This document shows positions 26,716-35,168 of a stretch of DNA of 64,000 bases, piece after piece. The notes below the pieces were generated by a model. The model did not search any database and was not told the origin of the DNA. It worked only from the letters and a program-made list of their open reading frames with translations. The number at the start of each line of letters is the position of its first letter. Position 1 is the first letter of the stretch. The DNA comes from FEN-1297 sp963834015 (GTDB taxonomy: Bacteria > Bacteroidota > Ignavibacteria > Ignavibacteriales > Ignavibacteriaceae), in the NCBI GenBank assembly GCA_963834015.1, contig CAWIAG010000003.1:558001-622000 (forward strand), given 5' to 3'. The position numbers and the translations under genes were made by a program.

Positions 26716-29061
26716 CTAATTTAATTCAGCTATTGTTATACCGTCGCCGCCAAACTGTATGGGCGCAAAATAATAGGTTTTAACCCTATCGTGGCTCTTT
26801 AATATATCCTGCACGGTTCTTTTTAATACGCCGGTTCCTTTACCATGCAAAATTTCTATTCTACCAAGCCCAGAAGAATAAGCATTATCTATAAATTTGA
26901 TTATTTCAAATTCAGCTTCTTCCGGTCTTTCTCCCCTTATGTCTAATCGTTGTTGAGGCATTTCAACCTGGGGACTATGAAATAAGATATTTACTGATTT
27001 TTTGTTTTCTTCAGAGTGAACCAGATTTTTTAATGCAACCTGCATTTTAACGGAACCGAAAGTAACAGTTGCTTTCATTTTATCTTTGGATAATTCTAAT
27101 ATTTTCCCAACAGACTGCGTATCTTTAACTGCAACAATACTACCAACTTCAAAATTATAGTTTTGTTCTCTTAATTCAATATCTTCTTTTAAAAATTCCT
27201 TATTGTTTTCTTTTATCTCTTTAATAATTTTTTGAGATTCTTTTATAATCTTGTTTTCAGCATTAGACTCCTTAATTCCCTTTATCACATTTTCAATCTT
27301 TCGGTTTATCCCTTTAAGGTACTCTTCTGCTTCAATCTTTGTTTTCTTAAGTATCTCTCTTCTTTCGTTATCCAGTTTATCGATATTTTGTCTATAAAGA
27401 ATTGATAAACCTGTAAGTCTAGTACTTTCCAGTTCTGCATTTTTCAGTTTATCATTAAGCTGCTGTGATTTTCTTTCTATTTCTACAAGAAAATTTTCAA
27501 TTTTATGTTTACTACTGTCAAGATAATTCGAAGCAAGTTCTAAGAATTTATCGGGAAGTCCAATTCGTTTTGCCACTTCAAAAGCATAACTGGACCCGGG
27601 CACGCCTTGTTTGAAAACGTAGGTAGGTTTTAAATTATGAGTATCAAATTCCATAGCGGCATTTTCAAAGCCTTCAAGATCGTTAGCAATTAGCTTCAAG
27701 CTTCCATGGTGAGTTGTTGCGAAGGCAGAAGCCCGTTTATCACGAATTGTAATAAGCATTGCCGTTGCTAATGCGGAACCTTCCGCCGGGTCAGTCCCAG
27801 TCCCTATTTCATCCAGGAGGATTAAGCTATCGGAATCAGCTAAATAAAGAATTTTATTAATATTTGAAAGATGTGAACTAAAAGTTGACAAATCATCTTC
27901 AATTGACTGAGAATCCCCAACGTCCAGTAAAATATTTTTGAAAAAATGAAAATTTGAATCTGGACTTGCTGGTATATGGATTCCCGATTGAATCATCAGA
28001 GAAAGCAGGCCGATAGTTTTTAATACTACAGTTTTACCACCGGCATTCGGGCCGGTGATTAGAACTATTTTTTTATCTCTAACATTTATATTTAACGGAA
28101 CAGTATTTTCCCTACCTAGTTTTTTCAATATGATTGGATGCCTGGCATCACTGATTAAATAAGGTTTTTTATTATCTATAAGAGGAAAAGCTCCAATTAT
28201 TTCTATTGAGTAGTTAGCCCTTGCGAAAATGGAATCTATATAGGAAATAATTTCCAGAGACTCTTTAAGCTGTGAACTAAGCTCGCCAATTCGTTTTGTT
28301 AATTCACGAAGCAGACGTTCTATCTCTCTTCTTTCTGCAAATGACAGCGAAACAATATCATTATTTAATTCAAGTGTTTCTTCAGGTTCGATATAAACTG
28401 TTTGGCCGGTAGAAGATTCCGAGTGAATAAAACCCCTGATATGTCTCTTATGTTCCGACTTTACAGGAATTACAATCCTGCCGTCTCTAAGTGTTAAATA
28501 ATCTTCCCTAACTATATCTTTTTCATTCAACGACTTAATTATTCTGTTAACAGAACGAATAAGTTCATCATTTTTAGAACGTATATCGCGTCTTATTTCA
28601 GCCAGTTTAGAACTTGCGCTGTCTCTTATTTCACCATTCTCATTTACAATTCTTTGAATAAAATTTTCAAATAACTTGTCCTTAAATAGTCTGCCGCCTA
28701 TCTCATTCAGTAGTGGTGCCGTCTCAGAATTATTTTTAAAATAATGAGTTAGATTACGGGAAATAACAACAAGTTTCAGTATTTCCAAAATTTTTTTACT
28801 GTCTATTACAGCTCCTTCAATTGCACTTGTTGAAAGAGTAATTTCAAGATCCGGGATAAATTCCAGAGGGGGAAAATTATTTTTTATCATAATTTCCTTA
28901 GCTTCGGTTACCAAATCACCCTCATTTTTGGAACCGGCTAAGGAATTGAATGGTTTTAATAAATATATTAAGGATTTTCCCTTCTCCGTAATGCTATATT
29001 TTGATATATAATGGAGAATTTTCTCAAATTCCAACTTCTCCAAAACATTATCGGATATCAT
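26716..29061 (-). CDS. mutS2: Endonuclease MutS2
   Basis: This 781-residue MutS paralogue is linked to recombination control and ribosome-collision rescue rather than mismatch repair. The lever/clamp region is in the first half. The ABC ATPase has Walker A GPNAGGKTVVLKTIG, Walker B LILLDEIGTGTDPAEGSAL and an H-loop TTHHGSLK. A long coiled coil spans about residues 510-620. The C-terminal Smr nuclease domain contains LDIRGERPEEAE and the IEILHGKGTGVLK motif. It overlaps cvpA by 4 bases and precedes the biotin carboxylase. Confidence 0.95.
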   Translation of the reverse strand: MISDNVLEKLEFEKILHYISKYSITEKGKSLIYLLKPFNSLAGSKNEGDLVTEAKEIMIKNNFPPLEFIPDLEITLSTSAIEGAVIDSKKILEILKLVVISRNLTHYFKNNSETAPLLNEIGGRLFKDKLFENFIQRIVNENGEIRDSASSKLAEIRRDIRSKNDELIRSVNRIIKSLNEKDIVREDYLTLRDGRIVIPVKSEHKRHIRGFIHSESSTGQTVYIEPEETLELNNDIVSLSFAERREIERLLRELTKRIGELSSQLKESLEIISYIDSIFARANYSIEIIGAFPLIDNKKPYLISDARHPIILKKLGRENTVPLNINVRDKKIVLITGPNAGGKTVVLKTIGLLSLMIQSGIHIPASPDSNFHFFKNILLDVGDSQSIEDDLSTFSSHLSNINKILYLADSDSLILLDEIGTGTDPAEGSALATAMLITIRDKRASAFATTHHGSLKLIANDLEGFENAAMEFDTHNLKPTYVFKQGVPGSSYAFEVAKRIGLPDKFLELASNYLDSSKHKIENFLVEIERKSQQLNDKLKNAELESTRLTGLSILYRQNIDKLDNERREILKKTKIEAEEYLKGINRKIENVIKGIKESNAENKIIKESQKIIKEIKENNKEFLKEDIELREQNYNFEVGSIVAVKDTQSVGKILELSKDKMKATVTFGSVKMQVALKNLVHSEENKKSVNILFHSPQVEMPQQRLDIRGERPEEAEFEIIKFIDNAYSSGLGRIEILHGKGTGVLKRTVQDILKSHDRVKTYYFAPIQFGGDGITIAELN

Positions 29062-29579
29062 TGCGTAGTATCCTTTTCATTAATATAATTTTTAATAATC
29101 TCTTTAGTTTTTGGAGTATAGTTATTTAAATAATCTACCGTTGAAGGGACAATATTATAAACCCGTTTATAAAGAAAAGAGGACTCTTTTAACTTCTTTG
29201 AAGGCGCGTTAAATATATTCATAAGAAATAACAGCGCACTAACAAAAAAAAGTAATTGAACTGCTCCGATAGCACCGCCAACAATTTGATTTATAAGATT
29301 GTTTACCTTATCAAACGGGTGGACTACTCTTTTAATAACGGAGGATAAAAAGATAATTAACAAAAAGATTATGATTCCAGCAATAATTTCAGAAAGATAA
29401 AATTCTATTCCAAATATTTTTTCGAGTATTTTGCCCAATTCACCAGCAAATTTGACGGCCAGGAAGATCCCTAATCCGAACCCGATTAAACCTATCAGCT
29501 TTCTTATAAATCCATCTTTGTACCCAAGAATGAATCCAATAACAGCGATAAGTGCAATAATAATGTCAAGTAGATTCAA
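29058..29579 (-). CDS. CvpA-family membrane protein
   Basis: This 173-residue protein has four predicted membrane helices: LLDIIIALIAVIGFILGY with the conserved G-x-x-x-G turn KDGFIRKLIGLIGFGLG, then an IAGIIIFLLIIFL helix and an AIGAVQLLFFVSALLFL helix. This is the CvpA (colicin V production) pattern. The C-terminus is soluble. The family's biochemical role is unclear; links to envelope stress and purine metabolism operons are known. It overlaps both mutS2 and yqeY by 4 bases each, so the three genes are translationally coupled. Confidence 0.85.
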   Translation of the reverse strand: MNLLDIIIALIAVIGFILGYKDGFIRKLIGLIGFGLGIFLAVKFAGELGKILEKIFGIEFYLSEIIAGIIIFLLIIFLSSVIKRVVHPFDKVNNLINQIVGGAIGAVQLLFFVSALLFLMNIFNAPSKKLKESSFLYKRVYNIVPSTVDYLNNYTPKTKEIIKNYINEKDTTQ

Positions 29580-30028
29580 AGCGAACTCAGGTAATTTTCT
29601 ACTTCAGATTTTATTACTTTACCGTCAGCTTTGCCTTTAAGTATTTTCATTACCTGCGGCATTAACTTAGAAAAGTCATCCCTGGAAGTAGCATTAATAA
29701 TTTCTGCTGTTTTTCTAATTTCTTCTTTTATTTCATCTAAAGATAACTGCTTTGGAAGATATTCCAGCAATATTTTCAATTCATTCTCTTCTTTCGAGGC
29801 TAAATCTTCTCTCTTTGCATTCCGGTACTGTTCTATTGAATCTTTTCTTTTTTTTGCTGCTGTACTCAACATTTTTATTTCTTCTTCCGGATTTAATTCC
29901 TTGCCGGTACCGCTTTTTTCAAATTCCAATATCAGCGCCCTTATTGACCGTATAGTTTCAAGTTTAAGCCTATCCCCTGACTTCATTGCCGTCTTAAGAT
30001 CTTCATTAATTCTTTCTTTAAGATTCAT
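29576..30028 (-). CDS. yqeY: GatB/YqeY domain protein
   Basis: This 150-residue protein matches YqeY, related to the GatB tail domain that helps tRNA-dependent amidotransferase contact tRNA. It opens with LKERINEDLKTAMKSGDRLKLETIRSIRALI and has the EYLPKQLSLDEI block and a C-terminal PQVMKILKGKADGKVIKSEV domain. The function of stand-alone YqeY is not firmly known. It is the first gene of the yqeY-cvpA-mutS2 run. About 290 bases of AT-rich spacer precede it. Confidence 0.88.
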   Translation of the reverse strand: MNLKERINEDLKTAMKSGDRLKLETIRSIRALILEFEKSGTGKELNPEEEIKMLSTAAKKRKDSIEQYRNAKREDLASKEENELKILLEYLPKQLSLDEIKEEIRKTAEIINATSRDDFSKLMPQVMKILKGKADGKVIKSEVENYLSSL

Positions 30029-30320
30029 TTATTCCTCTTTTTTGATATAATCTTTACAATTTTTGAAGCGGGCCAATTTTTGGAACCTGCTCTGTTAAAA
30101 TAGTAAATTTTGTTTTTATTAAATATAATAAATGGAACTTTGATATTCTATTGACGTGTAATTTATTGAGTATTCCTATTTTTTTATTAACATCTATGCA
30201 ATCCTGCAACTATTAAATTTACTATTACCGCAACAATATAAGAAATCGAAACAATATAAATTGAGTATGATTTCATGCATAAGGCACACTTTTCTTAATC
30301 CTTATATAGTAAACCTCAAT

Positions 30321-31028
30321 TCATTCAGTAATGGATTTTTCAAACCTCTCTTTTAATTCAAATATATTGCCAGAAATAAAATTATAATTAGTAATAATAC
30401 TATATATAAGTTCCCCTATTTCTTCCGGCTTAATCCAATTATTATAATTAAATGATTTCAGCCAATTCCTATTTTCTGGTGTATCTATAATATAAGGCGC
30501 AACTGCATTAACAGATAGGTTTATTTCTTTCCCCTCTATAGCCAGATTTTTAACTAGAAAATTAAGGGCATTTTTCGAAATCCCATAAGCACCTTTTTTT
30601 GTTTCGGCATCCGAGCCCGTATATGCTGAAGTAAAGCATATAGAGCCGCCTGCAGATTCTTTTACCAATCTTGAAAAATATTTAGAAATAAGGAAATTTG
30701 TTTTAAAATTTACATTAATCATTTTTTCAATATCAGATTCTTCCGTTTCCCAGATGAATTTCCCACCTGTAAACCCTCCTATAGTACTGAACAAGAAGAA
30801 TATTTTATCAGTACCAGGAATTACATTCTTGAATGCCTCAATTACATTAGGTTCCTGAGAAAGATTACTTACTATTATATTTTGAACATTTTGCGCTATA
30901 ATTTTTTCTTCTTCATTGATATTTGAACCAAATAAATAAATTTGGTCAAACTTTTTCTCAACTAAAATTTTTGTAACTCCCTTTCCTAAAGCGCCATAAG
31001 CACCGAAAATTAACAGTTCCTTTATCAT
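30321..31028 (-). CDS. Short-chain dehydrogenase/reductase family protein
   Basis: This 235-residue Rossmann-fold enzyme has the nucleotide motif GAYGALGKGVTKIL (GxxGxxG) at residues 8-20. NVNFKTNFL marks the structural Asn, SFTSAYTG/CFTSAYTG carries the catalytic Ser region, and YGISKNALNFL is the YxxxK motif. LSVNAVAPYIIDTP is the usual post-catalytic loop. The substrate is unknown. No second gene is coupled to it. It is divergent from glmM, with about 260 bases between the starts. Confidence 0.85.
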   Translation of the reverse strand: MIKELLIFGAYGALGKGVTKILVEKKFDQIYLFGSNINEEEKIIAQNVQNIIVSNLSQEPNVIEAFKNVIPGTDKIFFLFSTIGGFTGGKFIWETEESDIEKMINVNFKTNFLISKYFSRLVKESAGGSICFTSAYTGSDAETKKGAYGISKNALNFLVKNLAIEGKEINLSVNAVAPYIIDTPENRNWLKSFNYNNWIKPEEIGELIYSIITNYNFISGNIFELKERFEKSITE

Positions 31029-31289
31029 ATTTCATTCTCCCAAATATTGGTTGATAAATAATTTTATTTTTTTATGCAATTATTTATAACCAAGTTAATA
31101 AACAATTTATTTACACAATATAATTTCCATCAACTGAGCTGAACGCATTTAATTTAGAGTATTGATCAGATTCTTAAAATAGCAGATATGCTAATAAATT
31201 AACCTGACGGCCGGGTAATATTTATCACTTATTTAGTTTATTTTTACTCTGTTTTTAAAATTAATTCGTAGAAAGTCAATGGAGAATGA

Positions 31290-32642
31290 ATGTCTACTTT
31301 AATGGCAAGTATATCAGGAGTTCGGGGGATAGTTGGAGATGGCCTGTACCCCGAGACAATAATAAAATATACATCTGCTTATGCTGAACTTATCGGCAAA
31401 GGTAAAGTTGTTGTAGGGCGGGATGCAAGAATTACCGGCGAAATGGTTTTATCGCTGGTTACCGGTACACTGCTTGCGAAAGGCATGGATGTAATTGAGA
31501 TCGGCATTTGTCCTACACCAACTGTTCAGTACACGGTTAAAACTCTCAAGGCAAAAGGGGGCATTGCAATAACTGCAAGCCATAACCCTAATCAATGGAA
31601 TGCTTTGAAAATGTTAAACCATACGGGACAATTTCTATCTCCGGAGGAGTACATCGTGCTGCAATCATTGCTTAATAATTCCGATAATAAATATGAAAAC
31701 TGGAATTCAATAGGTAAACTAACCCATACCGATGAAGGGCTGAAAAGACATGTAAAAGATGTTTTGGAATTAAAGCTAATAAATCAAAAGGAAATTAAAA
31801 AAAAGAAGTTCAAAGTATTAGCGGATTGTGTAAATGGCGCCGGTGTTTATATTATTCCGGATTTCCTGAAAGAATTCGGCTGCGAAGTTATTGAGTTGAA
31901 CTGCGAACGAACAGGCATATTCCCCCGCCTGCCTGAACCAATACCTGAGAACTTAACAAGAACTATGGAAGCAGTAAAAGAAAGTAAAGCCGACCTGGGA
32001 GTTGTTGTTGATCCGGATGTTGACAGGCTGGTTTTAATAACAAACGAAGGTAAGCCGTTTGGTGAAGAAAATACTATTACACAGGCGGTAAAATTTATAT
32101 TGTCAAAGGAAAAAGGGAATGTAGTTGTTAATCTTTCTACAACCCGCGCGGTTGATGATGTTGCTAAAGCCGAAGGACAGAAAGTATTCCGCTCACCAGT
32201 TGGAGAAGCAAATGTTGTTAAGAGAATGAAAGAGGTAAATGCAGTAATCGGGGGCGAAGGAAGCGGCGGAGTAATTTATCCGGCATTGCATTACGGAAGG
32301 GATGCCCTGGTAGGTATAGCTATAACACTTCAACACTTACTGGAATTTGGAGGCACATTGGCAGAACTGAAAGCGGCACTACCTGATTATTCGATAGCAA
32401 AGAAAAAGATTGATCTTGTTAATGTTAACCCGGATGAAGTAATAAAGATACTAACTAAAAAGTACAGCAAAGAAAACATCAATACTGAGGATGGCCTGCG
32501 TATAGATTTTCCGGATAACTGGGTCCATCTAAGAAAATCAAATACAGAGCCGATTATTAGAATTATTACAGAGGCAAAATCGATATCTTTAGCTGAAGAA
32601 TTATCGGATAATTACTTTAATGAAATAAAAAAAATGTTTTAA
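31290..32642 (+). CDS. glmM: Phosphoglucosamine mutase/phosphohexomutase
   Basis: This 450-residue alpha-D-phosphohexomutase has four domains. The phosphoserine loop is GIAITASHNPNQWNALK near residue 100. The metal loop is VVDPDVDRLVLI, the DPDVDR variant common in Bacteroidota instead of DPDGDR. The sugar loop is GGEGSGGVIYP, and the phosphate loop LRKSNTEPIIRIITEA is at the end. It probably converts glucosamine-6-P to glucosamine-1-P for cell-wall synthesis; phosphomannomutase or phosphoglucomutase activity is possible. The start has a GGAGAATGA ribosome site. It is convergent with the cupin gene. Confidence 0.9.
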   Translation: MSTLMASISGVRGIVGDGLYPETIIKYTSAYAELIGKGKVVVGRDARITGEMVLSLVTGTLLAKGMDVIEIGICPTPTVQYTVKTLKAKGGIAITASHNPNQWNALKMLNHTGQFLSPEEYIVLQSLLNNSDNKYENWNSIGKLTHTDEGLKRHVKDVLELKLINQKEIKKKKFKVLADCVNGAGVYIIPDFLKEFGCEVIELNCERTGIFPRLPEPIPENLTRTMEAVKESKADLGVVVDPDVDRLVLITNEGKPFGEENTITQAVKFILSKEKGNVVVNLSTTRAVDDVAKAEGQKVFRSPVGEANVVKRMKEVNAVIGGEGSGGVIYPALHYGRDALVGIAITLQHLLEFGGTLAELKAALPDYSIAKKKIDLVNVNPDEVIKILTKKYSKENINTEDGLRIDFPDNWVHLRKSNTEPIIRIITEAKSISLAEELSDNYFNEIKKMF

Positions 32643-32653
32643 TCTACATATAT

Positions 32654-32676
32654 TAAATAAATGATTGATTTGTTTA
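32654..32676. terminator. Weak A/T hairpin between convergent genes
   Basis: A 9-bp inverted repeat (TAAATAAAT / ATTTGTTTA with one G-T pair, 5-base loop) sits between the ends of glmM and the cupin gene. It is in the right place for a bidirectional terminator, but the stem is nearly all A-T and the T tract is poor, so confidence is low. Confidence 0.3.
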
Positions 32677-32678
32677 TA

Positions 32679-33008
32679 TTAATCCACAATAAATAATTTA
32701 GCTCCTGTCTTTGTTGATGAGCGGTGTGGATTTATTTCATCAGAAACCTGATAACTCATTCCAGGTTTTAATGTAAATTTTCGCCCATCGCTTAATTGGT
32801 TAGTGAGTTCTCCTTCTAAAACGAGAAGAACGTGTCCGCGGTTGCACCAATGATCTGCAATGTATCCGGCAGTATATTCGACCAATCGCACTCGAATGTT
32901 TCCAATTTCCAAAGTATGCCAGATGGCTTTGCCGTAAATACCCGGATGTTCTGATGCAATGGATTTGTTCCAATCCGTAATGCAAAATGGGACATCTTGA
33001 ATTTTCAT
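32679..33008 (-). CDS. Small cupin-fold protein (DHCW-motif type)
   Basis: This 109-residue single cupin domain carries ADHWCNRGHVLLVLEGEL, a metal-binding cupin motif with the DHWC residues that name the DHCW-motif cupin group. A second motif is IADHW..., with strand LKPGMSYQVSDEINPHRSS providing a His. It is a likely monomeric metal-binding protein with unknown activity. It lies alone on the minus strand between the DUF58 gene and glmM. Confidence 0.8.
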   Translation of the reverse strand: MKIQDVPFCITDWNKSIASEHPGIYGKAIWHTLEIGNIRVRLVEYTAGYIADHWCNRGHVLLVLEGELTNQLSDGRKFTLKPGMSYQVSDEINPHRSSTKTGAKLFIVD

Positions 33009-33079
33009 AATTATATTTTATAATTTATGAGTTAATTTTAATAAATAACCTGAATATTTTCATTTTTGAAATTACCGCC

Positions 33080-33988
33080 TTAATAAAGTTTGCTTCTCTT
33101 TTGTAAGTAACTGAAAAGTGCTTTATCAAATGGTGCCGAAGTTTCGATTAGGTTGTATTCGATACCGGAGTTTAGGCATTCAGTTTTCATTTTATTTATA
33201 AATGCTGCCATTGCTTCCATATACACCTTCTGAATTTGGTAAGGCTGTGTAGTAAGCTCATCATCTGTTTCCAGATCCTTAAAGATTGCATCATTGCCAA
33301 AAGCGAAGTTTCGTTCAAGCGGATCCAAAATCTGAAATACAATTACTTCATTTTTTTGATACCTGAAATGTTTCAATGCAGAGAGAATTGAATTTACATT
33401 ATCAAAAAAATCAGAGACAATAATGACTAAACCTTTTCGCTTAATTTTTTCAGCTATTAAATTGAGGCAGTATGCGATATTTGTTTTATCGGACGCCCTT
33501 AAATCTGTTAAATGCTTCAGCAGTTCCTGAAGATATGCCCGGCTGGTTTTTGGAGGAAAATACTTATTAACTTTGTCAGAATAAAGTGTCAAACCCACAG
33601 CATCCTGCTGCTTTACCATTAAATAGCTTAAAGCTGCTACAAGTGTAGTGGCATACCCCAACTTTGACATATTTCCTTCAGAACTATACTTCATAGAACT
33701 GCTTGTATCCAAAAGAATATAACTTTTTAAATTTGTCTCTTCTTCGTATTGTTTAATAATAAATTTCTCGGTTTTACCATATGCTTTCCAGTCAATATCT
33801 TTGATGGCATCCCCCTGTTGGTAGGAACGGTGTTCAGTAAATTCCACACTAAATCCATGGTAAGGACTTTTATGCAGACCAACCATAAATCCTTCAACAA
33901 CTAGTCTTGCTCTTAATTCCAAAGAATTAAGTTTGGAAATTATAGAAGGATTTAAATACCTTCTGTAATCATTGTTTGGGAGAGACAT
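33080..33988 (-). CDS. DUF58 family protein
   Basis: This 302-residue cytoplasmic protein contains the DUF58 block SVEFTEHRSYQQGDAIKDIDWKAYGKTEKFIIKQYEEE followed by a vWA-like fold with DTSSSMKY (MIDAS-like) and IIVSDFF. Such proteins are typically encoded with MoxR ATPases and are thought to be chaperone-like in envelope or enzyme maturation. No moxR gene is in this window. Its start overlaps the lipoprotein gene by 20 bases. Confidence 0.85.
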   Translation of the reverse strand: MSLPNNDYRRYLNPSIISKLNSLELRARLVVEGFMVGLHKSPYHGFSVEFTEHRSYQQGDAIKDIDWKAYGKTEKFIIKQYEEETNLKSYILLDTSSSMKYSSEGNMSKLGYATTLVAALSYLMVKQQDAVGLTLYSDKVNKYFPPKTSRAYLQELLKHLTDLRASDKTNIAYCLNLIAEKIKRKGLVIIVSDFFDNVNSILSALKHFRYQKNEVIVFQILDPLERNFAFGNDAIFKDLETDDELTTQPYQIQKVYMEAMAAFINKMKTECLNSGIEYNLIETSAPFDKALFSYLQKRSKLY

Positions 33989-34502
33989 TTTTCACTGAGC
34001 TTTCTTTCCTTTGAATAATTTCTTCCGGAGAGAGCCCCATATTATTCAATTCTTCTTTTACAGAAACGACTAATTCATTATCAGGATATTTTTTAAGAAA
34101 AAGATTAAACGTAGCAGCAGCCTGTGAATATTGTTTTAAGTCATTAGCCTGAATAAACCCGGACATGAACAGTGCTCTGGATGAAAGCCTATCATTTGGA
34201 TAGCTATCAAATAATCTTCTAAACCTAGCCACTGCCTCTTCAAATGACTTGGTATCTGTTAAATTATCCTGCTTTACTTGTTTATTTTGATAAAAAGTAG
34301 CTGTCTGGAAAAGAGCAAAAGGTGCTTTGGGGCTGTTTGGGTACTCGCTTATTAATTTATCATAAGCAGAAACAGCCAAGGTGAAATTATTAATGCTTAA
34401 TGCTTTGGCTGCTTCATTTATATAATAATTATCCGTTTTTTTAGTACAGCCTGAGAGCATCAAAAAAGATATTGCAAATAAAAATATTGATATTTGTTTC
34501 AT
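33969..34502 (-). CDS. TPR-like/BamD-like lipoprotein
   Basis: This 177-residue lipoprotein has a signal peptide and lipobox (MLSGCTKK). It is followed by tandem TPR-like helix pairs (ALSINNFTLAVSAYDKLISEYPNSPKAPFALFQTATFYQN, then ARFRRLFDSYPNDRLSSRALFMSGFIQANDL, then AATFNLFLKKYPDNE), the YbgF/BamD-type repeat spacing. It is likely periplasmic. It lacks the length of BamD, so scaffolding of an envelope complex is the cautious call. It overlaps the DUF58 gene by 20 bases. Confidence 0.75.
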   Translation of the reverse strand: MKQISIFLFAISFLMLSGCTKKTDNYYINEAAKALSINNFTLAVSAYDKLISEYPNSPKAPFALFQTATFYQNKQVKQDNLTDTKSFEEAVARFRRLFDSYPNDRLSSRALFMSGFIQANDLKQYSQAAATFNLFLKKYPDNELVVSVKEELNNMGLSPEEIIQRKESSVKNVSPKQ

Positions 34503-34849
34503 AAAACTCTTTGTATTTAAATAATATAATCAAAGTTATTAAAATAGGTAAGAAGTATCAATTAGCAACATATATCACTTGATTATTAAATAAATACTCT
34601 TATATTTAATTAAAATTGTTATAAATGATTTTATCCATTAATTGAATTATCATTTAATGGGATTAATAATATGCCCATACATATTAAGTAAAGTGTTTTC
34701 GAAATATTTATTGCCAGTAAAAAACGAGACTTTTTAGTTTTAAGATACTAACATGAAATTAAAACTAATAGACTTTTGGACTATTTTTTCCTTTCTTTTT
34801 TTTAAATGTTAATAAGGGATTGATTGAAAATTAAACTAATAAAAATTAT

Positions 34850-34869
34850 AAAGTGTACAAAAGTGTACA
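34850..34869 (+). repeat. Tandem 10-bp repeat with TGTACA palindromes
   Basis: AAAGTGTACA occurs twice in direct succession, placing two TGTACA palindromes 10 bp apart, one helical turn. It is in the leader of the cytochrome cluster, about 300 bases before the first ATG. It could be a two-site operator for a dimeric regulator. It could also be chance in AT-rich DNA, though the exact duplication is unusual. Confidence 0.45.
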
Positions 34870-35061
34870 TATTTTTATTTATGTAAAGTGCTAAGGAAAA
34901 AAGACTACTTATAATTTAATATTATCACGTTGTTGAGATAATATACAGATCACTAATTTTGATAATTATATCTAATATTTAGTTATTTTTTAATTTTTAT
35001 GAGTAATTAGTGATTTCTTTGAAACGAGAAGAAAATTTGTGTTTTCTCTAATTTGGCAATT

Positions 35062-35079
35062 ATCATTTGATATAATGAT
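35062..35079. promoter_or_regulatory. Inverted repeat upstream of first cytochrome gene
   Basis: A perfect 6-bp inverted repeat (ATCATT and AATGAT) around a 6-base spacer lies about 90 bases upstream of the ATG at 35169. It could be an operator or hairpin; there is no further support, and A/T palindromes are frequent here. Confidence 0.3.
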
Positions 35080-35168
35080 GAATTATCCTACATTTTTCTG
35101 GTTTGCTTTTTGATTGTAAATTTAGAAAAATAAATAGTTTCTATTTGATTAAATATTTCGGGGTGAAG

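Larger units (their letters stand above)
34503..35168. other. Long AT-rich leader of the cytochrome cluster
   Basis: These 666 bases separate the divergent lipoprotein gene from the first cytochrome gene and hold no convincing gene. Within it are a perfect tandem 10-bp repeat with two TGTACA palindromes at 34850-34869 and an inverted repeat at 35062-35079 close to the start. This is where promoter and regulatory sites of the 35-41 kb operon must lie. A classical promoter could not be singled out because of the A/T bias. Confidence 0.55.

Noticed and set aside
30187..30276. 29-residue hydrophobic ORF on the minus strand (MKSYSIYIVSI...)
   Set aside because: No ribosome site and no neighbour support; short hydrophobic ORFs arise easily in A/T-rich spacers.
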